A model generated the notes under the pieces. The model worked only from the letters and a program-made list of their open reading frames with translations. It did not search any database and was not told the origin of the DNA. A program made the translations under genes and the position numbers. 64,000 nt of DNA from Burkholderiales bacterium (GTDB lineage Bacteria; Pseudomonadota; Gammaproteobacteria; Burkholderiales; Burkholderiaceae_D). Each line of letters begins with the position of its first letter. The first letter of the stretch is position 1. The stretch is from contig JACOUL010000054.1 of the NCBI GenBank assembly GCA_016177875.1, forward strand, positions 39,659 to 103,658, given 5' to 3'. Positions 18,783 through 28,050 of this stretch are shown in pieces.

Positions 18783-20668
18783 AGCATCCCCAACATTTTC
18801 CAAAACGGCAGCGAGGCGTATACCGCCGCCAAACGCGCAAAATTCATCAATGCGTTAAAACGCAGGAAGGACTTTTCATCATAGAGCGGCGACTCTCGAT
18901 TCATTTCCTGCAGCTGCAAGTAATAGGAACATTGGTAGGGCATGAACCAGATTTCCGAGAGCATCAGAATGATGAATCCCAGCACCCATGCATTGACGCC
19001 GTGGATTTCCGCCAACGGCAGCAGCACCGCCGCGAGAATAACGACAGTGGCGTTGATCGGCACCGCCAATCGCATCACATTGATGACGACGAATAGGATC
19101 AGAATAAACAAGGGAAAATTAGTGCGCATATAAGCACCCAAACCCGGCAGCGCCGATCCCAATAATGCATCCAGGCCAAGGTAATTAAACGTCGCCACAA
19201 TCCCCGTGATGCCGCCCAGATACAAGAGAAAAGTCCAATCGACCTTTTCCTTCAATTCCTTTTTACGCAGCGTGCCGCACAAAAGAAGCCCGAACAGCAT
19301 GGCGAAACCCAACCATGGCGGCTGCACTTTGTGGATAGAACTGGTGACGATTCCGATCAACATGAACGCCGCGCCGATGAGCGCCGCCCATTCGCGATTT
19401 TTCAATTTCCCTAATAAGCGCAGCTGCTCCGCCAAGCGTTCCTTGGGCAGATGCGGCAGCTCCTGATTACGGAATAAGAAATACGCGCCGATACCATTGA
19501 CGAGAATGAGCACGGCGGCGGCGACCGCGCCGGCCAAGAGCCAAGTCAGCCATTGAAAATGATCTTGCAATTGCGGCGGCAATAAACCGAACACGGCGAA
19601 GTTGACCGACTTACTGGTCAGGATCATCGCGGAAAACATACTGGCGCCGCCGAAACAGGCAACCGCCAACTTAGTCGCCGCTCGTCCTTGCCGCTTCAAA
19701 TTTAGGTTGTCGACCATGTCGGAAAAGAAAGGCGCGACCAGCACGACTCTTCCGTTAGCCGTTGGAATGATCGGCGTAAGCAGCGTGCCGGTTAGCATTA
19801 ATCCGGTGAAATGCCAAAACTGCGTATTCGGCAACCGTATCAATAACGACAGCATCATGCGATAACTCAAACCGGAGGTGACGACGACTGTACCCAGCGC
19901 GAGCGTGGATAGCGCCATTAAAAAGCCATCGGAGGCAAACCCGGACAAAATTACGGGCGCCGGAACCAGCCCGGTGACAAGCGTCGCTACCAGCGCGAAC
20001 AATCCGGGAATGTAGTCATCCACCAAACTAAATACCCACATCACCACGGTGGCGGAAAAAATCGCCAGGAAAATGAGCGCGCCTCTTTCCAAGCCAAGTT
20101 CGTTACCGCGGTATAGCACCAGCAAGGGCAAGACAGACGCCAGCAACCAGCCGGCGATGGTCGCCACGCTGGTACCGGTTTCTTCTTTTTTTGACGCGCT
20201 TGCCGATTTGCGCTGCAGCTTCTCGCCGGACAAATGGCTGGCCAAGGAAAACAGCAAATCGGTTTTGAGCACCGGATTCGCATCGATGAGGCTTGCCATA
20301 GCGGATCGTGGAATCGCCAACATTGAGACGTCGCTGACGGCGATGGCATCGGTCATGTAGTGGTCGGCGTCCGATGCCGCTTCCTCTCCGAAGCGGCCGT
20401 GAAGCAGAGCGGCTTCCCTCCCCTGCGGGGATACCAGCTTGACGTTGCCGGCAACCAGCAAATAAAAATGCGTCGCCGATTCGCTCGCCGCATAAATTAT
20501 TTGACCGGCGCCGATGTGTTTTTCGCTGACTTGCGGCAGCAAGCGAGCCAAGCTCTGGTAAGAACACTTGGCCAGTAACTCATCCTCCAACAAGCTTTCA
20601 ATCAAGGTCTTATTTTTAATCTGCGTGTCGCTACCTATTGGCGGCGCGATGCTTATCTCACTTTGCAT
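18779..20668 (-). CDS. SLC13/DASS-like permease with N-terminal cyclic-nucleotide-binding-like domain
   Basis: A 629-residue fusion. Residues about 33-155 form a CNB-type beta-roll (AGQIIYAASESATHFYLLVAG, then GRFGEEAA). The expected phosphate-binding Arg of the cassette is not evident: after GEEAA at 94-98 come SDADHYMTDA. Residues about 170-629 carry 10-12 membrane helices of the ion-transporter superfamily, with an internal repeat (LTPIIPTANGRVVLVAPF and RLAVPINATVVILAAVLLP) as in DASS anion symporters. The domain may gate transport or bind something other than cAMP. It overlaps TAXI-like upstream and PF04392-like downstream genes, so it is the only membrane permease of the operon. Confidence 0.8.
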   Translation of the reverse strand: MQSEISIAPPIGSDTQIKNKTLIESLLEDELLAKCSYQSLARLLPQVSEKHIGAGQIIYAASESATHFYLLVAGNVKLVSPQGREAALLHGRFGEEAASDADHYMTDAIAVSDVSMLAIPRSAMASLIDANPVLKTDLLFSLASHLSGEKLQRKSASASKKEETGTSVATIAGWLLASVLPLLVLYRGNELGLERGALIFLAIFSATVVMWVFSLVDDYIPGLFALVATLVTGLVPAPVILSGFASDGFLMALSTLALGTVVVTSGLSYRMMLSLLIRLPNTQFWHFTGLMLTGTLLTPIIPTANGRVVLVAPFFSDMVDNLNLKRQGRAATKLAVACFGGASMFSAMILTSKSVNFAVFGLLPPQLQDHFQWLTWLLAGAVAAAVLILVNGIGAYFLFRNQELPHLPKERLAEQLRLLGKLKNREWAALIGAAFMLIGIVTSSIHKVQPPWLGFAMLFGLLLCGTLRKKELKEKVDWTFLLYLGGITGIVATFNYLGLDALLGSALPGLGAYMRTNFPLFILILFVVINVMRLAVPINATVVILAAVLLPLAEIHGVNAWVLGFIILMLSEIWFMPYQCSYYLQLQEMNRESPLYDEKSFLRFNALMNFARLAAVYASLPFWKMLGML

Positions 20669-21770
20669 CCTGCTTCCTTTCTGTGCCCGGCTCTCCGGCA
20701 GGCTCTCCCTTGAACCACTTAAAAATCAACAATACTGTCGACACGATCGACAAAATCAAGCCGAACAACGCCTTGATTCTATCCAGTGTTTCTGCGGAAA
20801 ACACCGGGTTCTTACGCCCTATAAAATGGCGGCTGCCTTCTGACAACGCAAACCCTGACGGCACTGTTAATTCGCTCTCATTCAGCTTCATCTTCAGCCT
20901 CGACTCAAGCGCCGGATCGAACAAACTTTCCAGCACTTGATACACGGCGCGCGGATCGACATTGCGGTTAGCCACCAAATGCAAATTGACGCCTACCGTC
21001 CTGATATCTTGCGCCGGCACCGGCGGGCTCACGCTGTACGTATAAGCCAATATCTTGCTGTCGGCCACCCAGCCCAAACGCAAGGCCAGCGAGCCGGGAA
21101 AGGGAATTTCCAACAAGCGGTAACCGCGCTGCCGCACCATAAAATCGGCAATGTCGGACGGCGCAAAAGAAGTCAATACGATGGCATCCGGCAGCCGGTC
21201 GGCGCGCATGGTCAACAAATCTTCCGCGCCGATATTGGACTCGACGTAGTCGATGCCTTCGATCAGCCCGGAGAACTCCAGCACTTGACGCGCAATCACG
21301 CGCGTTCCTCCCTGCTTGGCGCCGAAATTGATCAGCTTACCGCGCAGCTCGCCGAATTCCTTGATGTCGGGGCGCACCAGCAAGTGCAGCAATTCCGGGG
21401 CCACCGTCGCCACATGAACCACGTTTTGCTGACGGCTTTCCAATCCGCCTTGGATGAAAGCCAAATCCAGCTTGCCTTCGTCGACCAGCGCCAAAGCTTC
21501 GAGCGACCCCGGCGTCGGCCGAATTTCCAGCGACACGCCTTTGTTGACCGCTTCTTCCTGCAGTACCTTGGCCAGGTAATGGCGATTGCTGAGAATATCG
21601 CCGCCGGTAATGCTCAGCGAATACGTGCGCGGGACGATGTCGTAAATAAAATAAACAACCGCGCATAAGGAAGCGATCGCCAGCATCACAGCCAAGAATT
21701 TGCGCACTCGCGCGTTTCTCTGCAGCCGATGCAGAAAATCGTCAAGAAGTTTGGCGGCTGGATCGCTCAT
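20658..21770 (-). CDS. TAXI-type (TRAP-like) solute-binding protein with membrane anchors
   Basis: A 370-residue protein of the TAXI/NMT1-like solute-binding type. It has an N-terminal cytoplasmic stretch, a membrane helix at about 24-46, a binding domain (TYSLSITGGDILSNRHY near residue 50, GKLDLAFIQGGL near 105) and a second hydrophobic helix near residues 333-352. So both ends are anchored, unlike free periplasmic TAXI proteins. No TRAP membrane subunit is present; the neighbouring permease is DASS-like. The gene starts after a GAGGGGAGC ribosome binding site and overlaps the permease gene by 11 bases. Confidence 0.78.
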   Translation of the reverse strand: MSDPAAKLLDDFLHRLQRNARVRKFLAVMLAIASLCAVVYFIYDIVPRTYSLSITGGDILSNRHYLAKVLQEEAVNKGVSLEIRPTPGSLEALALVDEGKLDLAFIQGGLESRQQNVVHVATVAPELLHLLVRPDIKEFGELRGKLINFGAKQGGTRVIARQVLEFSGLIEGIDYVESNIGAEDLLTMRADRLPDAIVLTSFAPSDIADFMVRQRGYRLLEIPFPGSLALRLGWVADSKILAYTYSVSPPVPAQDIRTVGVNLHLVANRNVDPRAVYQVLESLFDPALESRLKMKLNESELTVPSGFALSEGSRHFIGRKNPVFSAETLDRIKALFGLILSIVSTVLLIFKWFKGEPAGEPGTERKQDAK

Positions 21771-21777
21771 GCTCCCC

Positions 21778-22611
21778 TCACCGAACAGGAATAAAATTCA
21801 AGCGCCGCACGATGTCCTGTCCGGCACGGCTTTGAGCGAATGCGACAAACTCGGCCGCCAACCCCTCTTTGATCGCCTGCGTCACCAAGTAGAGGGATTG
21901 CGTATAGGGATATCGTCCGCTCAAGATGGTGGCCGTCGTCGCCTCGACGCCATCGACCGCAACATAAGAAAATTTCATCGCGTCTTGCTTATCTTGCAAA
22001 GCGAGATAACCGATTGCATAAGGATCGGCCGCTACCCGCTCGGCCATTTCACCTGCCGTAGCGGCTTCCCATGCCGTTGAACCGATGTCTTCTCCGGCGA
22101 GCACAACGTCTTCGACAAACGCGCGCGTTTTCGAACCGGATGTGCGCGAAATCAAATGAACCGGTGCGTCGGGTCCGCCGACTTGTTTCCAATTGCCGAC
22201 ACGCCCCAGGAATAGGGCACGCAGCTGACTATTGGACAGCGCCTTGACCGGCGACTGGGAATTCACCACAAACCCCACACTGCCGCGTGCAACCAAACAA
22301 GCGCGCGTGCGCAGATCATCCTCGTCCACCGCCAGGTCCCGATCGACCGCCGCGATATCGATCGCGCCACGCTTCAACGCGATTAACGCGGGCAGCGAAC
22401 CGCCCTTCTCGACAACGATGTCGATATTCCGGCGATGCGATAAAAATTCCTGGGCCAGCGCTTGATTCAGCTTTTGCATCAGGCTGGTCCCTGCGATCAA
22501 CAATACTTTGCGCTTTGCCTTGGCCGACATACGCCACGGCAGCGAAATTCCATGCGCATTTGCCGCCGCCATTGCAGCAGCCGCGGCCAGCAGCCAGCGG
22601 CGCCTATTCAT
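21778..22611 (-). CDS. PstS-like periplasmic substrate-binding protein (second copy)
   Basis: A 277-residue PBP_like protein related to phosphate-binding PstS. The N-terminus, with Arg-Arg-Arg-Trp and a long Ala-rich hydrophobic stretch, is a signal peptide and could be Tat-type. The mature region has LIAGTSLMQKL, GGSLPALIALKRGAIDIA and SRTSGSKTRAF, the phosphate-loop-type motifs. ATG 22611 overlaps the preceding gene by eight bases; ATG 22626 is an alternative. No PstA, PstB or PstC is nearby. It is the second gene of the operon. Confidence 0.78.
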   Translation of the reverse strand: MNRRRWLLAAAAAMAAANAHGISLPWRMSAKAKRKVLLIAGTSLMQKLNQALAQEFLSHRRNIDIVVEKGGSLPALIALKRGAIDIAAVDRDLAVDEDDLRTRACLVARGSVGFVVNSQSPVKALSNSQLRALFLGRVGNWKQVGGPDAPVHLISRTSGSKTRAFVEDVVLAGEDIGSTAWEAATAGEMAERVAADPYAIGYLALQDKQDAMKFSYVAVDGVEATTATILSGRYPYTQSLYLVTQAIKEGLAAEFVAFAQSRAGQDIVRRLNFIPVR

Positions 22612-23455
22612 GCCGCGCCTCCGCACGCTGCTGCTGACGAGCCTTGATCATGCCGGCAAATTGCATGCCCTTATGCGGCAATGAAAAATAACGGATGAAA
22701 TCTTTTGCGGCCGGCGAGGCCTTGTCGCTTGCAGCAAGCATCAAGGCCGCGCGCAATGGGTAACGGCTATCGGCCAATGTCTGCGGATTCGCCGCCACGC
22801 CATCGACTGCAAGCGCTTTCACGTTCGTCAGCACGCTGCCGAACGCGACAAAAGTGATGGCCGAAGGATCGGCTGCCACCGCTGCGATGCGCTGCCGGGC
22901 ATCCATGACAATGCCTTTCGGCGTAAAGGTCGCGTCTTCGCCGAGAATGGTTTCCTTCCAGACTTCCGTCACGCCGCCGGAAGGCGGACCGACTAACACG
23001 TTGATCGCGCCCGGTCTGCCGCCCACCCCACCCCAATCGCCGGCACGTCCGCTGAAAATTTTTTTCAATTGGGCACGCGTTAAGCCGCTGAGCGGATTGG
23101 ACGGATGCACCACCGCGACGATCGCCATGTACGCAGCCGTTTCATTGACCAGCTTCATTCCCGATCGATCGGCTTCCTTTTGCAGCTCCGGCGATACCGG
23201 CCCGCTGGCTAAAGCAATATCGGCGCTACCATCAATCACCGACTTGTAACCGCGCTGGGTTCCGCCGCCGTTCAACACGATGCGCCTGTTCGGATAATCC
23301 GTCATATAGGCTTCCGCCACGCGTTGCGCCATCGGCAAAAACGTGGTCGAACCACGCACATGCACCGCCGCGCTCTGATCAGCCGCCGCCGCGCCGCCCA
23401 GAGTGGCGCATGCAACACAAAGCAAGCGCAAAAAATAGCGGGGAAGTCGAGCCAA
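22604..23455 (-). CDS. PstS-like periplasmic substrate-binding protein (first copy)
   Basis: A 283-residue PstS-like protein. The motifs are VHVRGSTTFLPMAQ, GGGTQRGYKSVIDGSADIA and GPPSGGVTEVW, as in phosphate-binding-type proteins. The frame is open back to 23575, but the residues before 23455 do not look like a signal peptide. TTG 23455 gives ARLPRYFLR, a hydrophobic stretch and an AAA cleavage site, so it is preferred with moderate certainty. First gene of the five-gene operon; divergent from gspA with about 170 bases between them. Confidence 0.78.
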   Translation of the reverse strand: MARLPRYFLRLLCVACATLGGAAAADQSAAVHVRGSTTFLPMAQRVAEAYMTDYPNRRIVLNGGGTQRGYKSVIDGSADIALASGPVSPELQKEADRSGMKLVNETAAYMAIVAVVHPSNPLSGLTRAQLKKIFSGRAGDWGGVGGRPGAINVLVGPPSGGVTEVWKETILGEDATFTPKGIVMDARQRIAAVAADPSAITFVAFGSVLTNVKALAVDGVAANPQTLADSRYPLRAALMLAASDKASPAAKDFIRYFSLPHKGMQFAGMIKARQQQRAEARHE

Positions 23456-23624
23456 GGGAATTCCGTTCAGGAAGGTGTTGCCCGATTGTAATGTGCCTTC
23501 GCGAACAGGACAATCGGCTTCGGGCGATTCCCTGCCCGGCACAACACTTTGCCGTGCCGCATAACCGCACGGCAAGGCTTTGTGCTAGCCTATTTGCCCT
23601 TGGAATCCCGGATGCAAAATCAAG

Positions 23625-25391
23625 TTGTACACCCAATTCTTCCAACTTAACCAAGCGCCTTTCTCTATCGCGCCCGACCCTCGCTATTTGTTTATGAGCG
23701 AGCGGCACCGCGAGGCGCTTGCACACCTGCTCTACGGGATCGGCAGCGGCGGGGGCTTCGTATTGCTGACGGGCGAAATCGGCGCCGGCAAGACGACCAT
23801 TTGCCGCTGCCTGCTGGAGCAGATTCCTGCCAATTGCCGCGTCGCCTATATTTTCAATCCGCGCTTGACAGTCAACGAGCTGCTGCAAACCATTTGCGAC
23901 GAATTCGGCATTCAAGCGCCCGTCACCAAGTCGGCCAAGGATTACTTCGACGCGCTGAACGCCGCGCTGCTCAAAAGCCACGCCGAGGGATTCAACAATG
24001 TGCTCATCATCGATGAAGCGCAAAATCTGGCGCCCGAGGTATTAGAGCAGTTGCGTCTCTTAACCAATCTCGAAACCAACGAGAAAAAGCTCCTCCAAAT
24101 TATCTTGATCGGCCAACCGGAGCTGCGCTCTATGCTGGCCCGGCCGGAATTGGAACAATTGGCTCAACGCGTCATTGCCCGCTACCATTTGGGCGCGCTG
24201 TCTGTTCCGGAAACGGCTGCATATATTCAGCACCGCTGCGCGGTCGCGGGATGCGTCGGCGTATCGCCATTCCCGAGCACGCTGGTGCCGCGCATTTATG
24301 CGCTGACGCGCGGGGTGCCGCGCCGAATCAATTTGCTCTGCGATCGCGCGCTGCTGGGCGCCTATGCCGGCAATTCGCGTGAAATCACCCGGCTCATGAT
24401 CGATCAGGCGGCGCACGAAGTGTTCGGCACGAACCCGGACACCCTGCGGCGGCGCTGGCAAATGTTGGGAGCGAGCGCACTCGGCGCCAGCGTTCTGGCC
24501 GGCGCCATCGCTTGGGCCACGCACGGCAAGCCGAATGGCGGCAGCGACGTATTGCTGACGACGGAAAATGCATCCGGCACGACGATTAAACTGTCGCGCC
24601 AGTTGTCGGATACAAACGAATCCCGCATGAGCCGACTGCTGCGGTCCTTTCCGACCTTAGGCATGTCGTCTTCACAAACCAGCGAAAGCCTAGCGGATAT
24701 TTCGCGTAAATCGGCTGCGCTTCAATCGATTGCGACTTCCGGCGAAACGGTGGCCGACTTGAATGGCCGCTTCACGCTCGCCATGCGCGATGAACTTGCC
24801 GCCTTTCGTTTGCTGGGGCAACTATGGGGCGTCGCCATTAAACAAGGCAATGCATGCGCGGTCGTAAAGGCACGTAATATCCACTGCTTTAAAGGCAGCG
24901 GCGGCATAGCAGAGATTCGCCGCTTGAATCGACCTGCTCTTCTCACCTTACGCGACGAGCATAATGCAAGCTATCACGCCCTGCTCATCGGCCTAGACCA
25001 GTCGGCCGCGACACTGCGGCTGCCAGGTGCCAGCCAAGCCCAGCGTGTTAGTTTGCCGGGCTTGGGACGTCACTTCAAAGGTGAGTTCACCACTTTCTGG
25101 CGGGCGCCGCCTGGCTATCAAGGCAAGATTCGCATCGGTGCCCAAGGCGAAGATGTCGATTGGGTTGCCATGCAACTCGGCCGCTTGAACGGCAGTATTG
25201 AAAATATTCAGGGCCAACGCTACAGCCGAGCGATGTCGCGCCGAATTCGCGACTTTCAGGCGTCGCAGGGCTTAAAAGCAGATGGCGTGGCAGGCCCGCA
25301 AACGCTCATCTTGCTCAACAACGCCGTCGGCATCGACGAACCCCACCTGGTCGCCGATGCTTTAGCCGGCATGGCCGCTCATCGAAAATAA
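23625..25391 (+). CDS. gspA: GspA/ExeA-type AAA+ ATPase with peptidoglycan-binding end
   Basis: A 588-residue GspA/ExeA protein, which with GspB helps insert the type II secretion secretin through peptidoglycan. The AAA+ domain is cytoplasmic: Walker A GEIGAGKTT at 50-58 and Walker B LIIDEAQN at 127-134. A membrane helix follows at about 281-298. The periplasmic part has a C39-like/ linker region (about 365-490) and a peptidoglycan-binding domain near 495-570 (RIRDFQASQGLKADGVAGP). The start is TTG, giving the usual MYTQFF N-terminus. gspB follows three bases later. No other gsp gene is in the window. Confidence 0.88.
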   Translation: MYTQFFQLNQAPFSIAPDPRYLFMSERHREALAHLLYGIGSGGGFVLLTGEIGAGKTTICRCLLEQIPANCRVAYIFNPRLTVNELLQTICDEFGIQAPVTKSAKDYFDALNAALLKSHAEGFNNVLIIDEAQNLAPEVLEQLRLLTNLETNEKKLLQIILIGQPELRSMLARPELEQLAQRVIARYHLGALSVPETAAYIQHRCAVAGCVGVSPFPSTLVPRIYALTRGVPRRINLLCDRALLGAYAGNSREITRLMIDQAAHEVFGTNPDTLRRRWQMLGASALGASVLAGAIAWATHGKPNGGSDVLLTTENASGTTIKLSRQLSDTNESRMSRLLRSFPTLGMSSSQTSESLADISRKSAALQSIATSGETVADLNGRFTLAMRDELAAFRLLGQLWGVAIKQGNACAVVKARNIHCFKGSGGIAEIRRLNRPALLTLRDEHNASYHALLIGLDQSAATLRLPGASQAQRVSLPGLGRHFKGEFTTFWRAPPGYQGKIRIGAQGEDVDWVAMQLGRLNGSIENIQGQRYSRAMSRRIRDFQASQGLKADGVAGPQTLILLNNAVGIDEPHLVADALAGMAAHRK

Positions 25392-25394
25392 GCC

Positions 25395-26147
25395 ATGTCT
25401 TATATTCTCGACGCGTTGAAAAAAGCGGAAGCGGAACGCCAGCTCGGCGCCGTGCCGAATTTGCATATGCAGCCCGTATCGACTCTGTCCTATCGCGCGA
25501 CGGGTGCACGCGGCAAAACTTGGTTGATCGCTGCCGCGCTGTCGGGTCTGATTGCGGTTGCATTGTTGGCCTGGCTGCAGCCGTGGCGCGCGCCGTCGGG
25601 CGAACCATCCATCTCCCCACCGGTCGCGGCGCTGCCTTCGACACAAGTTTCTCAAGTCGCCGCTGAAAATCCGCCGCAATCTCAAACAGAAATCGCTCCG
25701 ATCGCTCCAACTGGTCCGGCAACGTTGTCCTCCGAAGCGGCCACAATAGAATCAGCTCCGCAAGCGCCGCCTGTCGCAACGCGCAAGCCCGCCGTCAAAG
25801 AAAAACCTGCACCCGTTCATAAACAGCGAAATCCTGATGCGGTTGCCCAAGCTCCGAAGCCGAACGCCGCGCCCGTTGCCGCGCCGGCGCCGGTTCAAGC
25901 ACCGCACGCTCAGGAGCAAGCTCCGCTCAGTGCGCGTGAGCTGCCGGAAAATATTCAGCGTGAACTGCCGAATGTTTCCATCGGCGGCTATATTTACTCC
26001 GATAATCCGCGCGAACGACAATTACTGGCCAACAAACGCTTGCTGCGCGAAGGTGAAGAAGCCGCACCCGGCCTTGTCCTTGAAAAAATGTTGCCCAGAG
26101 CGGCAGTGTTTAACTACAAGGGACACCGCTATCAAGTCGCTTATTGA
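25395..26147 (+). CDS. gspB: GspB-type general secretion pathway protein
   Basis: A 250-residue GspB protein. The N-terminus MSYILDALKKAEAERQ is the family hallmark. A membrane helix lies at about 40-58, then a long Pro/Ala-rich periplasmic linker (60-180) and the C-terminal GspB domain (185-250; IGGYIYSDNP, GYRYQVAY-like end). It works with GspA in placing the T2SS secretin. The two genes are three bases apart and form an operon. Confidence 0.88.
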   Translation: MSYILDALKKAEAERQLGAVPNLHMQPVSTLSYRATGARGKTWLIAAALSGLIAVALLAWLQPWRAPSGEPSISPPVAALPSTQVSQVAAENPPQSQTEIAPIAPTGPATLSSEAATIESAPQAPPVATRKPAVKEKPAPVHKQRNPDAVAQAPKPNAAPVAAPAPVQAPHAQEQAPLSARELPENIQRELPNVSIGGYIYSDNPRERQLLANKRLLREGEEAAPGLVLEKMLPRAAVFNYKGHRYQVAY

Positions 26148-26253
26148 ATAGCCTCGTACACGACACCGGCCGTTTTGATCCACGTCATACGCAGTACGGT
26201 GCAAGTGCCTAGCATAGAGGGATCACCGCTGATTTTGATCAGAAGGTTTCTCT

Positions 26254-27435
26254 ATGACCACTTCCGTTTTTCTCTGCAATCCGGTACGCACCGCGGTAGG
26301 CACGTTCGGCGGTGCGCTAAAAGCCGTTCCCGCAAGCCAACTCGGCGCCACCGCAATTCGCCATGCACTTTCGCGCGCCGGGGTACCCGGCGACAGCATC
26401 GACACGGTCATCATGGGTCACGTTGTGCAAGCAGGTGCCAAAATGAATTCCGGGCGACAGGCAGCAATCGGCGCCGGCTTACCGGTATCGGTGAATGCCA
26501 TGACCGTCAATCGCGTGTGCGGCTCCGGCGCGCAAGCGATCGTCAGTGCAGCGCTGGAAATTCAGGCAGGCGTCGCACAATGCGCCATTGCCGGCGGCAT
26601 GGAAAACATGGACATGGCACCGTTCTTGGAATTGAGCGCCCGTTGGGGATATCGCCTGGGCGATGGCACGCTGGTTGACAGTCTTTTATACGATGGCTTG
26701 CACGATGCCTATTCTTCGAAACACTCCGGATGGCATACGGAAGACCTGGTTGCCAAGTATAGCGTCACGCGCGAAGACCAAGACCGCTGGGCGCTCCGTT
26801 CGCAGCAACGCTTTACCGCTGCCCAACAGGCAGGAAAATTCGTCGAAGAAATCGTTTCCGTCGAACTCGCGGGCAAAAAAGGGCCGTCCCAATTTCTGCA
26901 AGACGAACATCCGCGCCCGGAAACTACCGCCGAAACGCTTGCCAAGTTAAAGCCCGCCTTCCGCCCCGACGGCACAATCACAGCCGGCAATGCGCCCGGC
27001 TTGAATAGCGGCGCTTCCGCGATGCTGGTCGCGAACGACGCCTATGTAAAACAATTTCGTCTGCAACCGATGGCACGGCTCGTCTCCTTCGGCATCGCCG
27101 CCGTCGAGCCCGGTATGTTCGGCATCGGCCCGGTACCGGCAGTTCAACAAGCCTTAACACGTGCCGGATGGACGACGACCGATATCGAGCGCATTGAAAT
27201 CAATGAAGCGTTTGCCGGCATTGCGCTCGCGTGCCTACGCGAACTCAAATTGCGCGAAGATATCGTGAATGTCGAAGGAGGCGCGATCGCTCACGGCCAT
27301 CCGATCGGCGCTACCGGCGCTATTCTCACCACGCGTCTATTACATTCGATGAAAAGAGACGGCTTAACGCGTGGCGTCGTCACGTTATGTATCGGCGGCG
27401 GACAAGGCATCGCGTTGGCGCTGGAAGTGCAATAA
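26254..27435 (+). CDS. acetyl-CoA C-acetyltransferase (thiolase)
   Basis: A 393-residue biosynthetic-type thiolase that condenses two acetyl-CoA or related acyl-CoA molecules. The triad is in the classical places: Cys89 in VNRVCGSG, His349 in GHPIGATG and Cys379 in TLCIGGGQG. This supplies acetoacetyl-CoA for polyhydroxyalkanoate synthesis, or the reverse in beta-oxidation. It is 393 residues long, like PhaA and BktB. It stands alone, with a GAAGG ribosome binding site, about 5 kb from phaC, and no reductase PhaB is adjacent. Confidence 0.9.
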   Translation: MTTSVFLCNPVRTAVGTFGGALKAVPASQLGATAIRHALSRAGVPGDSIDTVIMGHVVQAGAKMNSGRQAAIGAGLPVSVNAMTVNRVCGSGAQAIVSAALEIQAGVAQCAIAGGMENMDMAPFLELSARWGYRLGDGTLVDSLLYDGLHDAYSSKHSGWHTEDLVAKYSVTREDQDRWALRSQQRFTAAQQAGKFVEEIVSVELAGKKGPSQFLQDEHPRPETTAETLAKLKPAFRPDGTITAGNAPGLNSGASAMLVANDAYVKQFRLQPMARLVSFGIAAVEPGMFGIGPVPAVQQALTRAGWTTTDIERIEINEAFAGIALACLRELKLREDIVNVEGGAIAHGHPIGATGAILTTRLLHSMKRDGLTRGVVTLCIGGGQGIALALEVQ

Positions 27436-27564
27436 TTTTCATAGAAAAGCGCCGAAGTGTAAAAATTGTTTGCATTTAGCAAGTGTTTTTCGCTGGCTTG
27501 CGTTTTCTCAATCCCATTTTTTTTCAAAGTGTTAATTTTTCAACATGCAGCAATAGGGGGGCAT

Positions 27565-28041
27565 ATGTATAAGAAAATCCTGATACCTACGGACGGATCG
27601 CCGATATCGAACGCCGCAGCCAAAGCGGGCGTTGAATTCGCGAAACAGCTAGGCGCGTCGGTGGTCGGCTTGTTTGTCGCGCCGGAATACCAGTATCCGG
27701 TCTTCGTGGAAATCATTCCGCCGAGTTTTCCCACGGAAGAAGAGTACATGGAATCCATGCGTAAAGCGGGCGACATGTATGTGCAAACCATTCGTGACGC
27801 GGCAAATACCGAAGGCCTGGCGTTTACGGGCATGACCGTATTTTCAGATGCGACTGCGCAGCAAATCGTGCGCGTCACGGAGAAAGAAGCCTGCGACTTA
27901 ATTTTCATCGGTTCGCACGGCCGCAGCGGCTGGGGCCAGGCATTGCTGGGCAGCGTTACCAACAAAGTTCTCTCTAGCTGCAAAATACCGGTGCTGGTAT
28001 ATCGCGTCGCAGAAGAACCTTCGCACGAAAAACGAAAATAA
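27565..28041 (+). CDS. universal stress protein UspA family
   Basis: A 158-residue UspA-fold protein with KILIPTDGSPIS at residues 4-15 and the ATP-binding G-x2-G-x9-G-S/T motif in GSHGRSGWGQALLGSVT near residues 116-132, so it is likely an ATP-binding USP. A longer frame starts at 27466, but ATG 27565 with a GGGGGG-rich site just before it is the family start. It is nine bases before the sensor kinase gene and so probably co-transcribed with the two-component pair. The upstream 130 bases are AT-rich. Confidence 0.9.
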   Translation: MYKKILIPTDGSPISNAAAKAGVEFAKQLGASVVGLFVAPEYQYPVFVEIIPPSFPTEEEYMESMRKAGDMYVQTIRDAANTEGLAFTGMTVFSDATAQQIVRVTEKEACDLIFIGSHGRSGWGQALLGSVTNKVLSSCKIPVLVYRVAEEPSHEKRK

Positions 28042-28050
28042 GTTTGAGAA

